A stretch of 64,000 nt of DNA from Anisus vortex (lineage: Eukaryota > Mollusca > Gastropoda > Planorbidae). Below are positions 11,375-22,140 of the stretch, piece by piece. The notes under the pieces are model-generated. The model was given only the letters and a program-made list of their open reading frames with translations, had not been told where the DNA came from and did not search any database. Made by a program: the position numbers and the translations under genes. The DNA lies in the NCBI GenBank assembly GCA_949126835.1, contig OX421499.1, positions 9,131,026-9,195,025 on the forward strand, in the 5' to 3' direction. Positions within the stretch are counted from its first letter, which is position 1; the number at the start of each line of letters is the position of its first letter.

Positions 11375-11986
11375 GTCCTCCACGTGCTCTGGCGTTTTAA
11401 CAGCCTCGTTCTAGATTTCTTCGCCGTCCTCCACGTGCTCTGGCGTTTTAACAGCCTCGTTCTAGATTTCTTCGCCGTCCTCCACGTGCTCTGGCGTTTT
11501 AACAGCCTCGTTCTAGATTTCTTCGCCGTCCTCCACGTGCTCTGGCGTTTTAACAGCCTCGTTCTAGATTTATTCGCCGTCCTCCACGTGCTCTGGCGTT
11601 TTAACAGCCTCGTTCTAGATTTCTTCGCCGTCCTCCACGTGATCTGGCGTTTTAACAGCCTCGTTCTAGATTTCTTCGCCGTCCTCCACGTGCTCTGGCG
11701 TTTTAACAGCCTCGTTCTAGATTTCTTCGCCGTTCTCCACGTGATCTGGCGTTTTAACAGCCTCGTTCTAGATTTCTTCGCCGTCCTCCGCATGATCTGG
11801 CGTTTTAACAGCCTCGTTCTAGATTTATTCACCGTCCTTCGCGTGCTCTGGCGTTTTAACAGCCTCGTTCTAGATTTATTCACCGTCCTTCGCGTGCTCT
11901 GGCGTTTTAACAGCCTCGTTCTAGATTTATTCACCGTCCTCCACGTGATCTGGCGTTTTAACAGCCTCGTTCTAGATTTATTCACT
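11375..11986. repeat. 51-bp minisatellite, 12 copies, E-box in most units
   Basis: The unit runs GTCCTCCACGTGCTCTGGCG then TTTTAACAGCCTCGTTCTAG and ATTTCTTCGCC. 51 is a multiple of 3, so both strands stay open (17-residue peptide repeats). Nine of twelve units keep CACGTG; units 9-11 carry changed versions (CGCATG, CGCGTG). Variant types cluster at the right end. Confidence 0.95.
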
Positions 11987-12034
11987 GCCATCAATACTGT
12001 TATGGTTAGAGAGTCTGCCCTGGATGGTTCAGTA

Positions 12035-12900
12035 TATATATATATATTGATATAGAATCGATCCTGAATGTTAGATAGATAGAAGAAAAAACAAACGACC
12101 GAAGTAAAAAACGAAAGAAGGAAGAAAGTTTTGAAATAAAGAAAAAAAGGGAAAACAATAAAGAAATATAGATAAATAGAATTAACAAAAGAACGAAACA
12201 TACATAGATACATAGATACATAGATACATAGATACATAGATACATAGATACATAGATACATAGATACATAGATACATACATACATAGATACATAGATACA
12301 TAGATAGTTTAGATAGATTATAATAAATATAGACTTTCTGGGATAGATGATAGATGATAGATAAATATAAAGATAGATAGAAATATATATATGTATGTAA
12401 ATAAATAGATAAATAGAAAGATAGATAGATAGATAGATGGATAGATAGATAGATAGAAAGATGGATAGATAGATGGATAGATAGATAGATAGATAGATGA
12501 CTAAATGAAGATAAATAGACAACAAACAAACGAAAAAAATAAATAAAAAATAGAAGTAAGATAAAAAGATAGAAAGAGAAAGAAAGAATAAAAGCGAGTA
12601 AAATTGAAAGATCGTAAGATAAAAGAAGGAAAGTGTGAAATTACAAATACAAGAAAAATCAAAAGAAAGAAAACGTTCCATGCTATCAAGAAAGTAAGTA
12701 AGTGCGAAAGAAGGAAAGATAATATTGAACATTGAAAGGAATAAAGGAAGCGAGGGTCGAAAGAAGAGAGAGAGAGAGAAAGAAAGGAAGAGAGATTGAA
12801 AAAAGAGAGAGAGGGAAAGAAAAAGAGAGATAGTAATTAAGATGATAAATAAGAAACAAAGAAAGTCCTTATCTATTATGTTGGTAGCTGAAGTCCTCAT
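12035..12900. repeat. GATA / ATACATAG microsatellites and GA-rich DNA
   Basis: (ATACATAG)n at about 12200-12310, (GATA)n with GATG variants at about 12415-12500, then purine-rich sequence to about 12890. Frames over this region encode only Ile/Leu/Ser/Tyr strings. Confidence 0.9.
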
Positions 12901-12959
12901 TGTTGATTGGTTCTTAGTAGGTCAGGGAGGCCTCGTGGAGGAAGGAGAGGGGAGGGGTG

Positions 12960-13229
12960 TGAGGGTGAGTAGAGCTTCTTATCGGAGTTTATAGCTCATC
13001 ACTTAGAGTTTATCTTTAGCTCTACAAGTCATCATTCTTCTTCTCGTCCTCACGCCTTCACCTTTCTCTCATTCATACTCACTACCTCCTTGTTTCTGTA
13101 TTTTCCTCACATATTTTTGTATATGTCTCTGGACATTTCCGCTTCTCTATAGTTCTCTAAATACTTTCTCCTACACAGTCTAACATACATTCTCACGTTC
13201 TTTCTCTACCATCGGACTTTCGTCTGCTC

Positions 13230-13269
<40 letters not shown>

Positions 13270-13440
13270 TCTATTACAAACACACAATCTTTCCCTTTCT
13301 CATTCTATCTCTTTCTCAATTGCTAAATCTTGCTCACAATTTCTTTATACTTCTATCATCCATTCTCTATATCCCTCGATCTCTCTCTCTCTCTTTCTCT
13401 CTCTCTATCTTTCCCGTTATATATCTATCCACCCGTCCAT
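12960..13440. repeat. Pyrimidine-rich low-complexity region
   Basis: C/T-rich with (TC)n at about 13231-13267 and 13379-13410. No gene. Confidence 0.7.
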
Positions 13441-13484
13441 TTATGGGCCTGGTGCACGTAATAATCTTCTATCTAGAAGTAAAG

Positions 13485-13835
13485 AAAGTACTCTTCGGAC
13501 CAATCTGATGATAGGGCCGGTGATGCAGCGTTCACCAGTTTCTGGGGCCGGTGATGCAGCGTTCACCAGTTTCTGGGGCCGGTGATGCAGCGTTCACCAG
13601 TTTATGGGGCCGGTGATGCAGCGTTCACCAGTTTCTGTGGCCACGGCATACTAGGGGATGTGTGGTCAGCACAATACCCAGCCGCTTTTACTTTACCTTA
13701 ACTAATATCAGGTATCCACCAGAGCTGGGTAGACGCCTTCAAGTCCCTGGAAAAAAATCCTAGCCTCCACCAGGATACGAGCCCAGAACATTCGGATCGC
13801 CAGTCGAACGTGCTGCCGCTCGGCCACCGTGTCCC
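13485..13835 (-). mobile_element. tRNA-derived SINE, near full length, with internal 31-bp x4 array
   Basis: On the minus strand it starts GGGACACGGTGGCCGAGCGG (A box), followed by a B-box region (GGCTCGTATCC), then the body with CCAGCTCTG and AAGCGGCTGGG, and ends near TCCGAAGAGTACTTT. At 13514-13637 the 31-bp segment GGGCCGGTGATGCAGCGTTC plus ACCAGTTTCTG occurs four times in tandem; other copies have it once. Confidence 0.85.
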
Positions 13836-13853
13836 TTCCTATCTAGAAGGAAC

Positions 13854-13912
13854 TTATAAGATAAGATAAGACTTATAAGATAAGATAAGACTTATAAGAT
13901 AAGATAAGATAT
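13854..13912. repeat. ATAAGATAAGATAAGACTT short tandem repeat
   Basis: About three copies of a 19-20-bp unit just outside the SINE tRNA end. Confidence 0.75.
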
Positions 13913-15425
13913 GGAAGACTCTCCGTGTTGAGACTGTGGTGTTTTTTCTCCGGGCCGTAAAGATAGCTAGCTGCGCTCTTATTCTCTTCAGAAAACTTGG
14001 GTGTACGCCTTGCGAGACTAAATCTAGGTCTACGTATCTTTTAATAGTTGAGACGCACCAATAAAAAGCAAAAAAAAAAAGTATGAAAGATTCTTTATCT
14101 ATGCAGATCCACGTAGTGATCGCCTGCTACCCCACCTCACAAACGCCATTTTATTTGTACAACAGCTATCGCTTCTTCTCTCCATAAACAATTTTATCGA
14201 TTCCACTGTAAAAGTATATTACCCAGCGCGCGATGCCTGGGACATTCATAAAAAAACTACAACAGTTTCTGAAGACTCTATGAAGACATGTAGAATCTAT
14301 TATATTCCAAAGATGATGGTTCTTGCCTTTTTTTATTCAGGGGCGTCTGTTTTATTTTATGTCAGGCAAGCCTGGTTGTCTGTTCTTTATTATAGGCGAG
14401 CTTCTTGCAATTCTGAGGGCAGAAATATATAAAAAAATGACATCCTAATACAAGCACAACGTTATCGACTATATTGGCGCCCCCCGGTATATGGCCAACC
14501 AAATCTTTAGACCCACCTTCCTCCCCCGCCCCCTCATCATAAAATTACAGGCCTGCCTCATGTCAGCGATTCACCTCCGCTCCTCCCGCCTCTCTGATGC
14601 TTTCTTACATGTCATTGAAACCATTAGAGATAATAAAATTAACGATAAGATCTTTTAAGTGTTTCTGAAAAAAAAAAAGGTAGGGGCGGATTGGGGAAGG
14701 GGCGGATTGGAGATGGAGCGATGGAGGGACCTCGCATGGTGCCTCACCTGTGAGGGGAGGCATTATAAGGCCGCGGTGGTAGTAACAACGGTCGCAACGA
14801 CATATTTATCGAAGTGGGGCGGCCGGCCGCTAGAGCGCGCGCGCAGCTTATCTTGGTCAGAGCGGAAGTCAATTTTTTTTCAAGGGGAAGGGTGATAACA
14901 CGGAGGGATAAGATTTAAACACCGATGTATGTTCGCTCCCTTTAAATGCCTCATGGGAGATAACGCAATGTGGAAATTGTTTTATTTTGTTTCAAATGAA
15001 ATTTTATGAACGGAAATAAATCCGTTGCATTCTTAGGATAAAACTTTTAATATTTATTTTTTTCTGACGTCTTGGACATTTTGTTAACCGGAAATATTAT
15101 TGGTAACCTTGGCTAGGTGACCTCAGATAGGTGACCTTGTGTATGTGACATTGGCTAGATAACCTTGATTATGATAGTATGATAAACATCTCTGTTAATA
15201 GACATTTCGCAAGCTATCTTGAAGTTGCCTTTTGGTCCAAGTTTTCTTCCTCTTTCTTTATTTTTGACAAAACTAAATTTTGCGGTGCACCAAATCGTTC
15301 ACTTTTGGTCCGTTTAGACAAACATTGGTGTTCTTACACAGTGTCAAAAAACCTTAAAGTCAGTCAAATATAATTTTTTTACTGGTAGCTAGATTCTGGT
15401 GGGTAGATTGTAGTAAGTAGATTCT
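13913..15425. other. Intergenic, with a CpG-rich patch
   Basis: No gene seen. A CpG-rich stretch at about 14690-14890 includes GGCGGCCGGCCGC and GCGCGCGCGC. Near 15105-15160 are several AGGTGACC / TGACCT words in a diverged 16-20-bp repeat, resembling nuclear-receptor half sites. Confidence 0.4.
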
Positions 15426-15429
15426 GCTT

Positions 15430-15722
15430 CTTGCGACTTTCCGAAACGCTGCATAGATCTTCCATGCCACTTGCGACTTTTTTAAACGCTGCATAGATCT
15501 TCCATGCCACTTGCGACTTTTTGAAACGCTGCATAGATCTTACATCTTGCGACTTTTTGAAACGCTGCATAGATCTTACATCTTGCGACTTTTTGAAACG
15601 CTGCATAGATCTTACATCTTGCGACTTTTTGAAACGCTGCATAGATCTTACATCTTGCGACTTTTTGAAACGCTGCATAGATCTTACATCTTGCGACTTT
15701 TTGAAACGCTGCATAGATCTTC
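15430..15722. repeat. 40-bp then 36-bp minisatellite, 8 copies
   Basis: The core CTTGCGACTTTTTGAAACGC + TGCATAGATCTT is followed by CCATGCCA in two 40-bp units and by ACAT in the later 36-bp units. 36 is a multiple of 3, giving open frames on both strands; these are not genes. Confidence 0.93.
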
Positions 15723-15725
15723 CTC

Positions 15726-16080
15726 CCTTACACAACCCATCTCTACATAAAAAAATGAATGTCTAAATATTCATTGGTTGAAACTATAAGCTGGAAATAA
15801 TATCTAGTGTCATGTTAGGGCTCTTAATCCCTTCGATTTCTCATGAATCTTTAGGTAATCATGGTTCGTTTTAATCCTTTAAATCTCTTTCTTCTTTCTT
15901 CATTAATTTTCTCTTTTTCTTGTGTTTTGACTTTTTGTTTTTGTTTTGTTTTTATTGAATTCTCATGTCATTTCCTCTTTGTTTGTTTTTTTTCTGCGTC
16001 TTAATACTTTGCTTTAAGTCTCTTGTTGTTGTTGATTTTTATATTTACACTTTAATATCTTTACATAACATTACATTGTC
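15726..16080. other. Intergenic, T-rich
   Basis: T-rich with TTTTGTTTTTG stretches. No gene. Confidence 0.5.
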
Positions 16081-16083
16081 GGG

Positions 16084-18105
16084 CGTGGGTGTGTAGTTGT
16101 GTGTGTATGTGTGTGTATGTGGCTGTGTGTGGTGTGTGTGTGGTGTGTGTGTTGTGTGGGGGGTGTGGTGTGTGTGTGTGGGGGTGTTGTGTGGTGTGTG
16201 TGGTGTGTGTGTGTGTGTGGTGTGTGTGTGTGTGGTGTGTGTGTTGTGTGGGGGGTGTTGTGTGGTGTGTGGGGTGTGTGTGTGTGGTGTGTGTGTGGTG
16301 TGTGTGGTGTGTGTGTATGTGTTTGTGTGTGTGGTGTGTGTGGTGTGTGTGGTGTGTGTGTGGGGTATGTGTGGGGTGTGTGTGGTGTGTGGTGTGTGGG
16401 GTGTTTGTGTGTGTGTGTGTATGTGTGTGTGTGTGTGGTGTGTGTGTGGGGTGTGTGTGTTTGTGGTGTGTGTGGTGTGTGTGTGGTTTGTGTTTGTGTG
16501 TGTGTGTGGTATGTGTAGTGTATGTGTGTGTGTGGTGTATGTGTGTGTGTGTGTGGTATGTGTTTGTGTGTGTGTGTGGTGTGTTTGTGTGGTGTGTATG
16601 TGTTTGTGTGGTGTGTGTGTGGTGTGTGTGTGGTGTGTGGTTTGTGTGTGGTGTGTGTGGTGTGTGTGTATGTGTTTGTGTGTGTGGTGTGTGTGGTGTG
16701 TGTGGTGTGTGTGTGGTGTGTGTGGTGTGTGTGTATGTGTTTGTGTGTGTTGTGTGTGTCTTGTGTGAGTGGTGTGTGTGGTGTGTGTGTGGTGTGTGTG
16801 GTGTGTGTGGTGTGTGTGTGGTGTGTGTGGTGCGTGTGGTGTTTGTGTATGTGTTTGTGTGTGTGGTGTGTGTGTGGTTTTGGTGTGTGTGGTGTGTGTG
16901 GTGTATGTGTTTGTGTGTGTGGTGTGTGTGGTGTGTGTGGTGTATGTGGTGTGTGTGTTTGTGTGTGTGGTGTGTGTGGTGTGTGTGGTGTGTGTGGTGT
17001 GTGTGTGTGGTTTTGGTGTGTGTGGTGTGTGTGGTGTATGTGTTTGTGTGTGTGGTGTGTGTGTGGTTTTGGTGTGTGTGGTGTGTGTGGTGTATGTGTT
17101 TGTGTGTGTGGTGTGTGTGTGGTTTTGGTGTGTGTGGTGTGTGTGGTGTATGTGTTTGTGTGTGTGGTGTGTGTGGTGTGTGTGGTGTATGTGTTTGTGT
17201 GTGTGGTGTGTGTGGTGTGTGTGTGGTTTTGGTGTGTGTGGTGTGTGTGTGGTTTTGGTGTGTGTGGTGTGTGTGGTGTGTGTGTGGTGTGTGTGGTGTG
17301 TGTGTGGTTTTGGTGTGTGTGGTGTGTGTGGTGTATGTGTTTGTGTGTGTGGTGTGTGTGGTGTGTGTGTGGTTTTGGTGTGTGTGGTGTGTGTGGTGTA
17401 TGTGTTTGTGTGTGTGGTGTGTGTGGTGTGTGTGGTGTGTGTGTGGTTTTGGTGTGTGTGGTGTGTGTGGTGTATGTGTTTGTGTGTGTGGTGTGTGTGG
17501 TGTGTGTGTGGTTTTGGTGTGTGTGGTGTGTGTGGTGTATGTGTTTGTGTGTGTGGTGTGTGTGGTGTGTGTGTGGTTTTGGTGTGTGTGGTGTGTGTGG
17601 TGTATGTGTTTGTGTGTGTGGTGTGTGTGGTGTGTGTGTGGTTTTGGTGTGTGTGGTGTGTGTGGTGTATGTGTTTGTGTGTGTGGTGTGTGTGGTGTGT
17701 GTGTGGTTTTGGTGTGTGTGGTGTGTGTGGTGTATGTGTTTGTGTGTGTGGTGTGTGTGGTTTGTGTGTGGTTTTGGTGTGTGTGGTGTGTGTGGTGTAT
17801 GTGTTTGTGTGTGTGGTGTGTGTGGTGTGTGTGGTGTGTGTGTGGTTTTGGTGTGTGTGGTGTGTGTGGTGTATGTGTTTGTGTGTGTGGTGTGTGTGGT
17901 GTGTGTGTGGTTTTGGTGTGTGTGGTGTGTGTGGTGTATGTGTTTGTGTGTGTGGTGTGTGTGGTGTGTGTGTGGTGTGTGTGGTGTGTGTGTGGTGTGT
18001 GTGGTGTGTGTGGTGTGTGTGGTGTGTGTGTGTATGTGTGTGTGTGTGTCTGTGTGATGTGTATGTGTGTGTGTGGTGTGTATATGTGTGTGTGTGTTTC
18101 ATATT
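16084..18105. repeat. 2-kb GT-rich satellite with 65-bp higher-order unit
   Basis: Plus strand almost only G and T. From about 16875 the marker GGTTTTGG recurs; from 17306 the spacings are 65, 74, 65, 65, 65, 65, 65, 74, 65, and earlier copies show 56. The difference is always 9, one GGTGTGTGT sub-unit. A GTATGTGTTTGTG segment lies in each 65-bp unit. All open frames here (up to 705 codons) are compositional. Confidence 0.97.
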
Positions 18106-18109
18106 ATCC

Positions 18110-21100
18110 CTCCCATCAATACTCTTGAACCTTAATACAAACACGTGAGACCAAAGAGGCATAAGAAAAACCTCAGGATTAGTTATGCCATTTGCCTTTT
18201 GAGGGGGAGTTGGAAAAAAAAAAGAAGTTTTTATGCGGGAGGAGTTCGGAGCAGGGGCGGGGGTGAAGTCTGGTTTAACTTCATGTTTATAAATTCCATG
18301 ACTTAATATCTCCTTCTCTTTTCAATATCTCCTTCTCTTTCTTTTCTCTCTATCCCATCTCTTTGTCAATCCTCGCCCTCCACCCGACCAAAACGATTTT
18401 AAAAAACGTCTCTATTCCCATGCATTGCTTCCCAGAAATCCAAGCCAGCCATCTTTCTTCCTCTCTTCGGCCTTTGATGTGGTATCTCCGTTCAGGGGCA
18501 TGCAACTCCGCATGGTATAGATTACCCAATTTTTGCAGAGCGTCTAAATAAATATTGAGGAGGAATACATTAAATACACGCGTTTTGTTTGATAACGCTT
18601 TCTGGCAACAAAGTGCCACAACTCTTTTACCAGGTGGCACCACAACTATACGCATATAATAATATATGTTGGATGCTATATATTATTTTTTTCTGTGGAT
18701 AGAATAACTGAAATGTGCAAAGTGATGCCTTGTTAAGTCTGTATAGAAATAAACGTTTTTGAGACAATCAAACGACTAACTAACTAAAGCGTGGTCTTCG
18801 GGTATAGTCCTGCACTGCCACGCCGTTAAGTCTACCCCGGATCACGTAATAATGACGGTCCAATCTTTCTTCTGCCCAGATATGATAGGTATTCGACATT
18901 TATAGGTTGTCTGGCCGTTATTTTATTTGCTTACATAATCTCATTGCACACAGAGGCTACTGTTGAAGGTACACTTAAGCGAGCTATGTATACATGAGTA
19001 AAGTAAGTAAAGTAACCGTCGGAGTGAGTTACTTCACGTTTAACCCATTCTAGAAACGAGAAAATGACTAACTAGCTCGATCAGACCTTCTGTTGTAGTC
19101 CTTGGGATGGAAAAAGTTAATGTAGAAATAACGCGAGAAAAAAACTTTAACTTTATAGTCTGCATTTATTTTCAGCTATTTTTCCAAACATTTTGATTTC
19201 ATCGAATTTTTGGAACTTTCATTTTCTTGAACTCGAGCTATCCTGTACCCTACGTGTGCAGCAGGCATCAATCCCAGAAACATGGGGGCAGAAGTCACGT
19301 GAACACTGAGGCATACGTAATGAACGAGGCGTGAAGTTTTTGGGTGTTTGTTGTTGCCTGAGCTGGCCTCCGGGACGCGGGTTAAGGTATCAGGTATTAC
19401 ACCACCGGCATTCGGTTCCGTTTCGCTTGCGGCTAAACTGGCCGGATAGTCATCACCGCGTCTGTGTAGCGGCAATTCGATACATCGTTTACTTGATAGT
19501 GAAGAAAAAATATTGTCTTTTTTTAAAAAAATTTCCTCTGTTCTATATATTTTCTATTTTTCTTTCTTTCTTATCGTTTTTTCTTCCTTTCTTGAAAGCA
19601 AAACTGAACCAGTAAGAAAGAGTTTCGCTTAACTTGCTTGATTGGCTCTCTCGGTGTGTGGATGTGAGTGTGTATGTGTGTGTGTGTTTGTGTGTTTTAA
19701 GCTCGTACGTCTGTATGATTATTAAAAAGTGGCGCATTCCATGAAACCAATAGTGAAACGTTGGAAAAAAAAGGTTTGTTCTGTTAGCGTTTAATGCAAG
19801 CTAGAAAAGTAAAATACTTAACACAAAAGAAAAACAGCATCAGCATTTTTTCAATGTCTTGGTTCATTGGTCAAATAGAAGATGCCAAATTCTCTTTAAA
19901 ACTTGGATTCAAAGGACAACGAAACAAATGCTTTGCTTTGTCAACTATTGAGAACCAGCAGGTCTTTTAAAGAAGCTGTTGATTACTTTCCATTTATAGG
20001 CCATGCTAAAAGATTATGATACGCAACGCTAGATAAAGGTATAGGTCAAGGTCGTCGAAAGGGAAATGAAATGCAGTACGCATGGATTCACTAATGAAGC
20101 AACTAAGTGAAAAGGCAACTAAAAGTTATGTAATTCCACCAAGGTTAGCTCTCTTCAAGACGTGGCTCATAATTCACGCTTGTGAAGTAAGATTTATTCA
20201 TGGTCCAGGTTGTCTGTGAGCCGGGCAGTCGAGTCAGGGGAGGGGGAGGGGGAGGGAGGGGGCAAGAGAGGAACCAGGCCAGCTCTAAGTGTCTCTGCCA
20301 TGCATCGGTCAAAGTACAATCAAGCATGCAACTGACAAAAGGAAAGCGTCATTATTTTTCCAAATCCCCTTCACCCCACACCCCCAATCGCAGGCTTGAT
20401 TTCTTCTGTGATTTCTATAACAGGGAAGTCCTAAACTCTAAACAAGGAAAATACCACGTCACATCCGGACGCTAACTTTCCTTCTCATTGTAAGTTCGTT
20501 AACATCAAAATGTGTCGTTTTTATTATTCTTGACACCTTATATACATTAGTAATTGAATTAATTGGACACTCGTTATTTTGGGTAAATGTTGCACACAGT
20601 AGAATTCAATGTAAGACTATATTCTTTTATAAAACAAGTTCCTTAATTAAATATCGTAGCAAGAGAAAGATGGACTTCTACAGGGAATTCCCAAAGACGA
20701 GTACTTTTTGAGCAGTTTTCGGGAGTTGCCGACGATACACAGGCCTATACAACATGAGCTTTTCGTTAACACAGGCTTAACCCAATAATGTCGCCATGTG
20801 GCGGTTATTAAATGTACATACTAATATCCATTTCATTGACTTGCATTTGGTTTACCATGCTTACAACTGTAACGGATTTTCTTCACTTGGAAGTTCCCGC
20901 ACCATTTCATTTACGAATGAATTCACATGCCGTTAGTATAGTCAGTATAGTCGTTTGCAAAACTGGGGATTGGAAAAGGGGGGGGGGGGAATTTAAGCAT
21001 TTAATGAAAAGCCTACATAGAGGGAATTAGGGTATGGGAGATTCAAGGAGAATTGAAATACAATTTTGTGCAATTTAATGTTTGAGTAACTCGTAAATAT

Positions 21101-21155
21101 TTCTAGTTTTCACAGTTTAGTTGTATATAATATACATATTTTAACATCCCTTGTT
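18110..21155. other. Intergenic, no gene recognised
   Basis: Mixed unique sequence. Minus frames at 18655-18350 (101 codons) and 19475-19176 (99 codons) have fairly normal composition but no domain I recognise. A G-rich run lies at 20236-20263 and a short GT tract at 19660-19690. Confidence 0.45.
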
Positions 21156-21160
21156 AATTC

Positions 21161-21186
21161 GTGTGTGAGAGAGAGAGAGAGAGAGG

Positions 21187-21217
<31 letters not shown>

Positions 21218-21235
21218 AGAAAGAGAGAGAGAGAA

Positions 21236-21266
<31 letters not shown>

Positions 21267-21285
21267 CAGAGAGAGACAGAGAGAA

Positions 21286-21316
<31 letters not shown>

Positions 21317-21317
21317 A

Positions 21318-21368
<51 letters not shown>

Positions 21369-21401
21369 CAGAGAGAAAGAGAGAGAGAGAGACAGAGAGA
21401 A

Positions 21402-21432
<31 letters not shown>

Positions 21433-21515
21433 AAGAGAGAGAGAGACAGAGAGAAAGAGAGAGAGACATAGAGAAAGAGAGAGAGAGAGACAGAGAGAAA
21501 GAGAGAGAGAGAGAC

Positions 21516-21554
<39 letters not shown>

Positions 21555-21556
21555 AA
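21161..21556. repeat. (GA)n with GAGACA and GAAA variants
   Basis: About 400 bp of nearly pure purine, interrupted regularly by GACA and GAAA. Frames in it are artefacts. Confidence 0.95.
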
Positions 21557-21624
21557 GGCAAATAGGAAGGCAGAGACATAGAGACCGAGACACGAACATG
21601 TATAGATGGCGAATGCACAAAGAG

Positions 21625-21962
21625 ACAGAGATAGTGATAGAGAGGCTAAAATAGATAATGATGGAGAGGAAGGCCATGACAGAGATAGTGGTAGAAAGGC
21701 TAGAACAGATAATGATGGAGAGGAAGGCCATGTCAGAGATAGTGATAGAGAGGCTAGAATAGATAATGATGGAGAGGAAGGCCATGACAGAGATAGTGAT
21801 AGAAAGGCTAGAATAGATAATGATGGAGAGGAAGGCCATGACAGAGATAGTGGTAGAAAGGCTAGAATAGATAATGATGGAGAGGAAGGCCATGACCGAG
21901 ATAGTGATAGAGAGGCTAGAATAGATAGTGATGGAGAGGAAGGCCAAGACAGAGACGGGAGT
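21625..21962. repeat. 54-bp minisatellite, about 6 copies
   Basis: The unit has GATAGTGATAGAGAGGCTAG then AATAGATAATGATGGAGAGG and AAGGCCATGACAGA; GGCCATGAC recurs at 54-bp steps from 21672. 54 is a multiple of 3 and the plus frame reads an acidic 18-residue repeat (DNDGEEGHDRDS...). Confidence 0.93.
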
Positions 21963-22069
21963 AAAGATGAGAAGACAGATCTACAGACAGAGCGAAAGAG
22001 CGAGAAACAGAAGATAGTGATTAAGCGATAGTCCATGACAGAGACAGAAATAGATTTAAAAAATAAGAT

Positions 22070-22140
22070 AGAAATAGAGTGTAGACTAAATAGAGTGTAG
22101 ACTAAATAGAGTGTAGGCTAAATAGAGTGTAGACTAAATG
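22070..22140. repeat. 16-bp tandem repeat (CTAAATAGAGTGTAGA)
   Basis: About four copies, with GTAGGC and GTAGAC variants. Confidence 0.85.

Noticed and set aside
11249..12900. Frames of 268 (plus) and 530 (minus) codons
   Set aside because: Length comes from the stop-free 51-bp array and flanking GATA/GA DNA; nothing gene-like outside the repeat.
15379..15766. Repeat protein on either strand
   Set aside because: 36-bp array is stop-free on both strands; no coding signal around it.
16045..18162. Very long open frames (up to 705 codons) on both strands
   Set aside because: They consist only of Cys/Val/Gly/Trp or His/Thr/Pro from the GT array; no stops arise because of composition.
18350..18655. 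101-codon minus frame with normal amino-acid mix
   Set aside because: No recognisable domain, splice context or conservation evidence; length is plausible by chance.
19176..19475. 99-codon minus frame in GC-richer DNA
   Set aside because: No domain recognised and no supporting context.
21110..22036. Arg/Glu-rich plus and Ser/Leu-rich minus frames
   Set aside because: Products of (GA)n and the 54-bp array.
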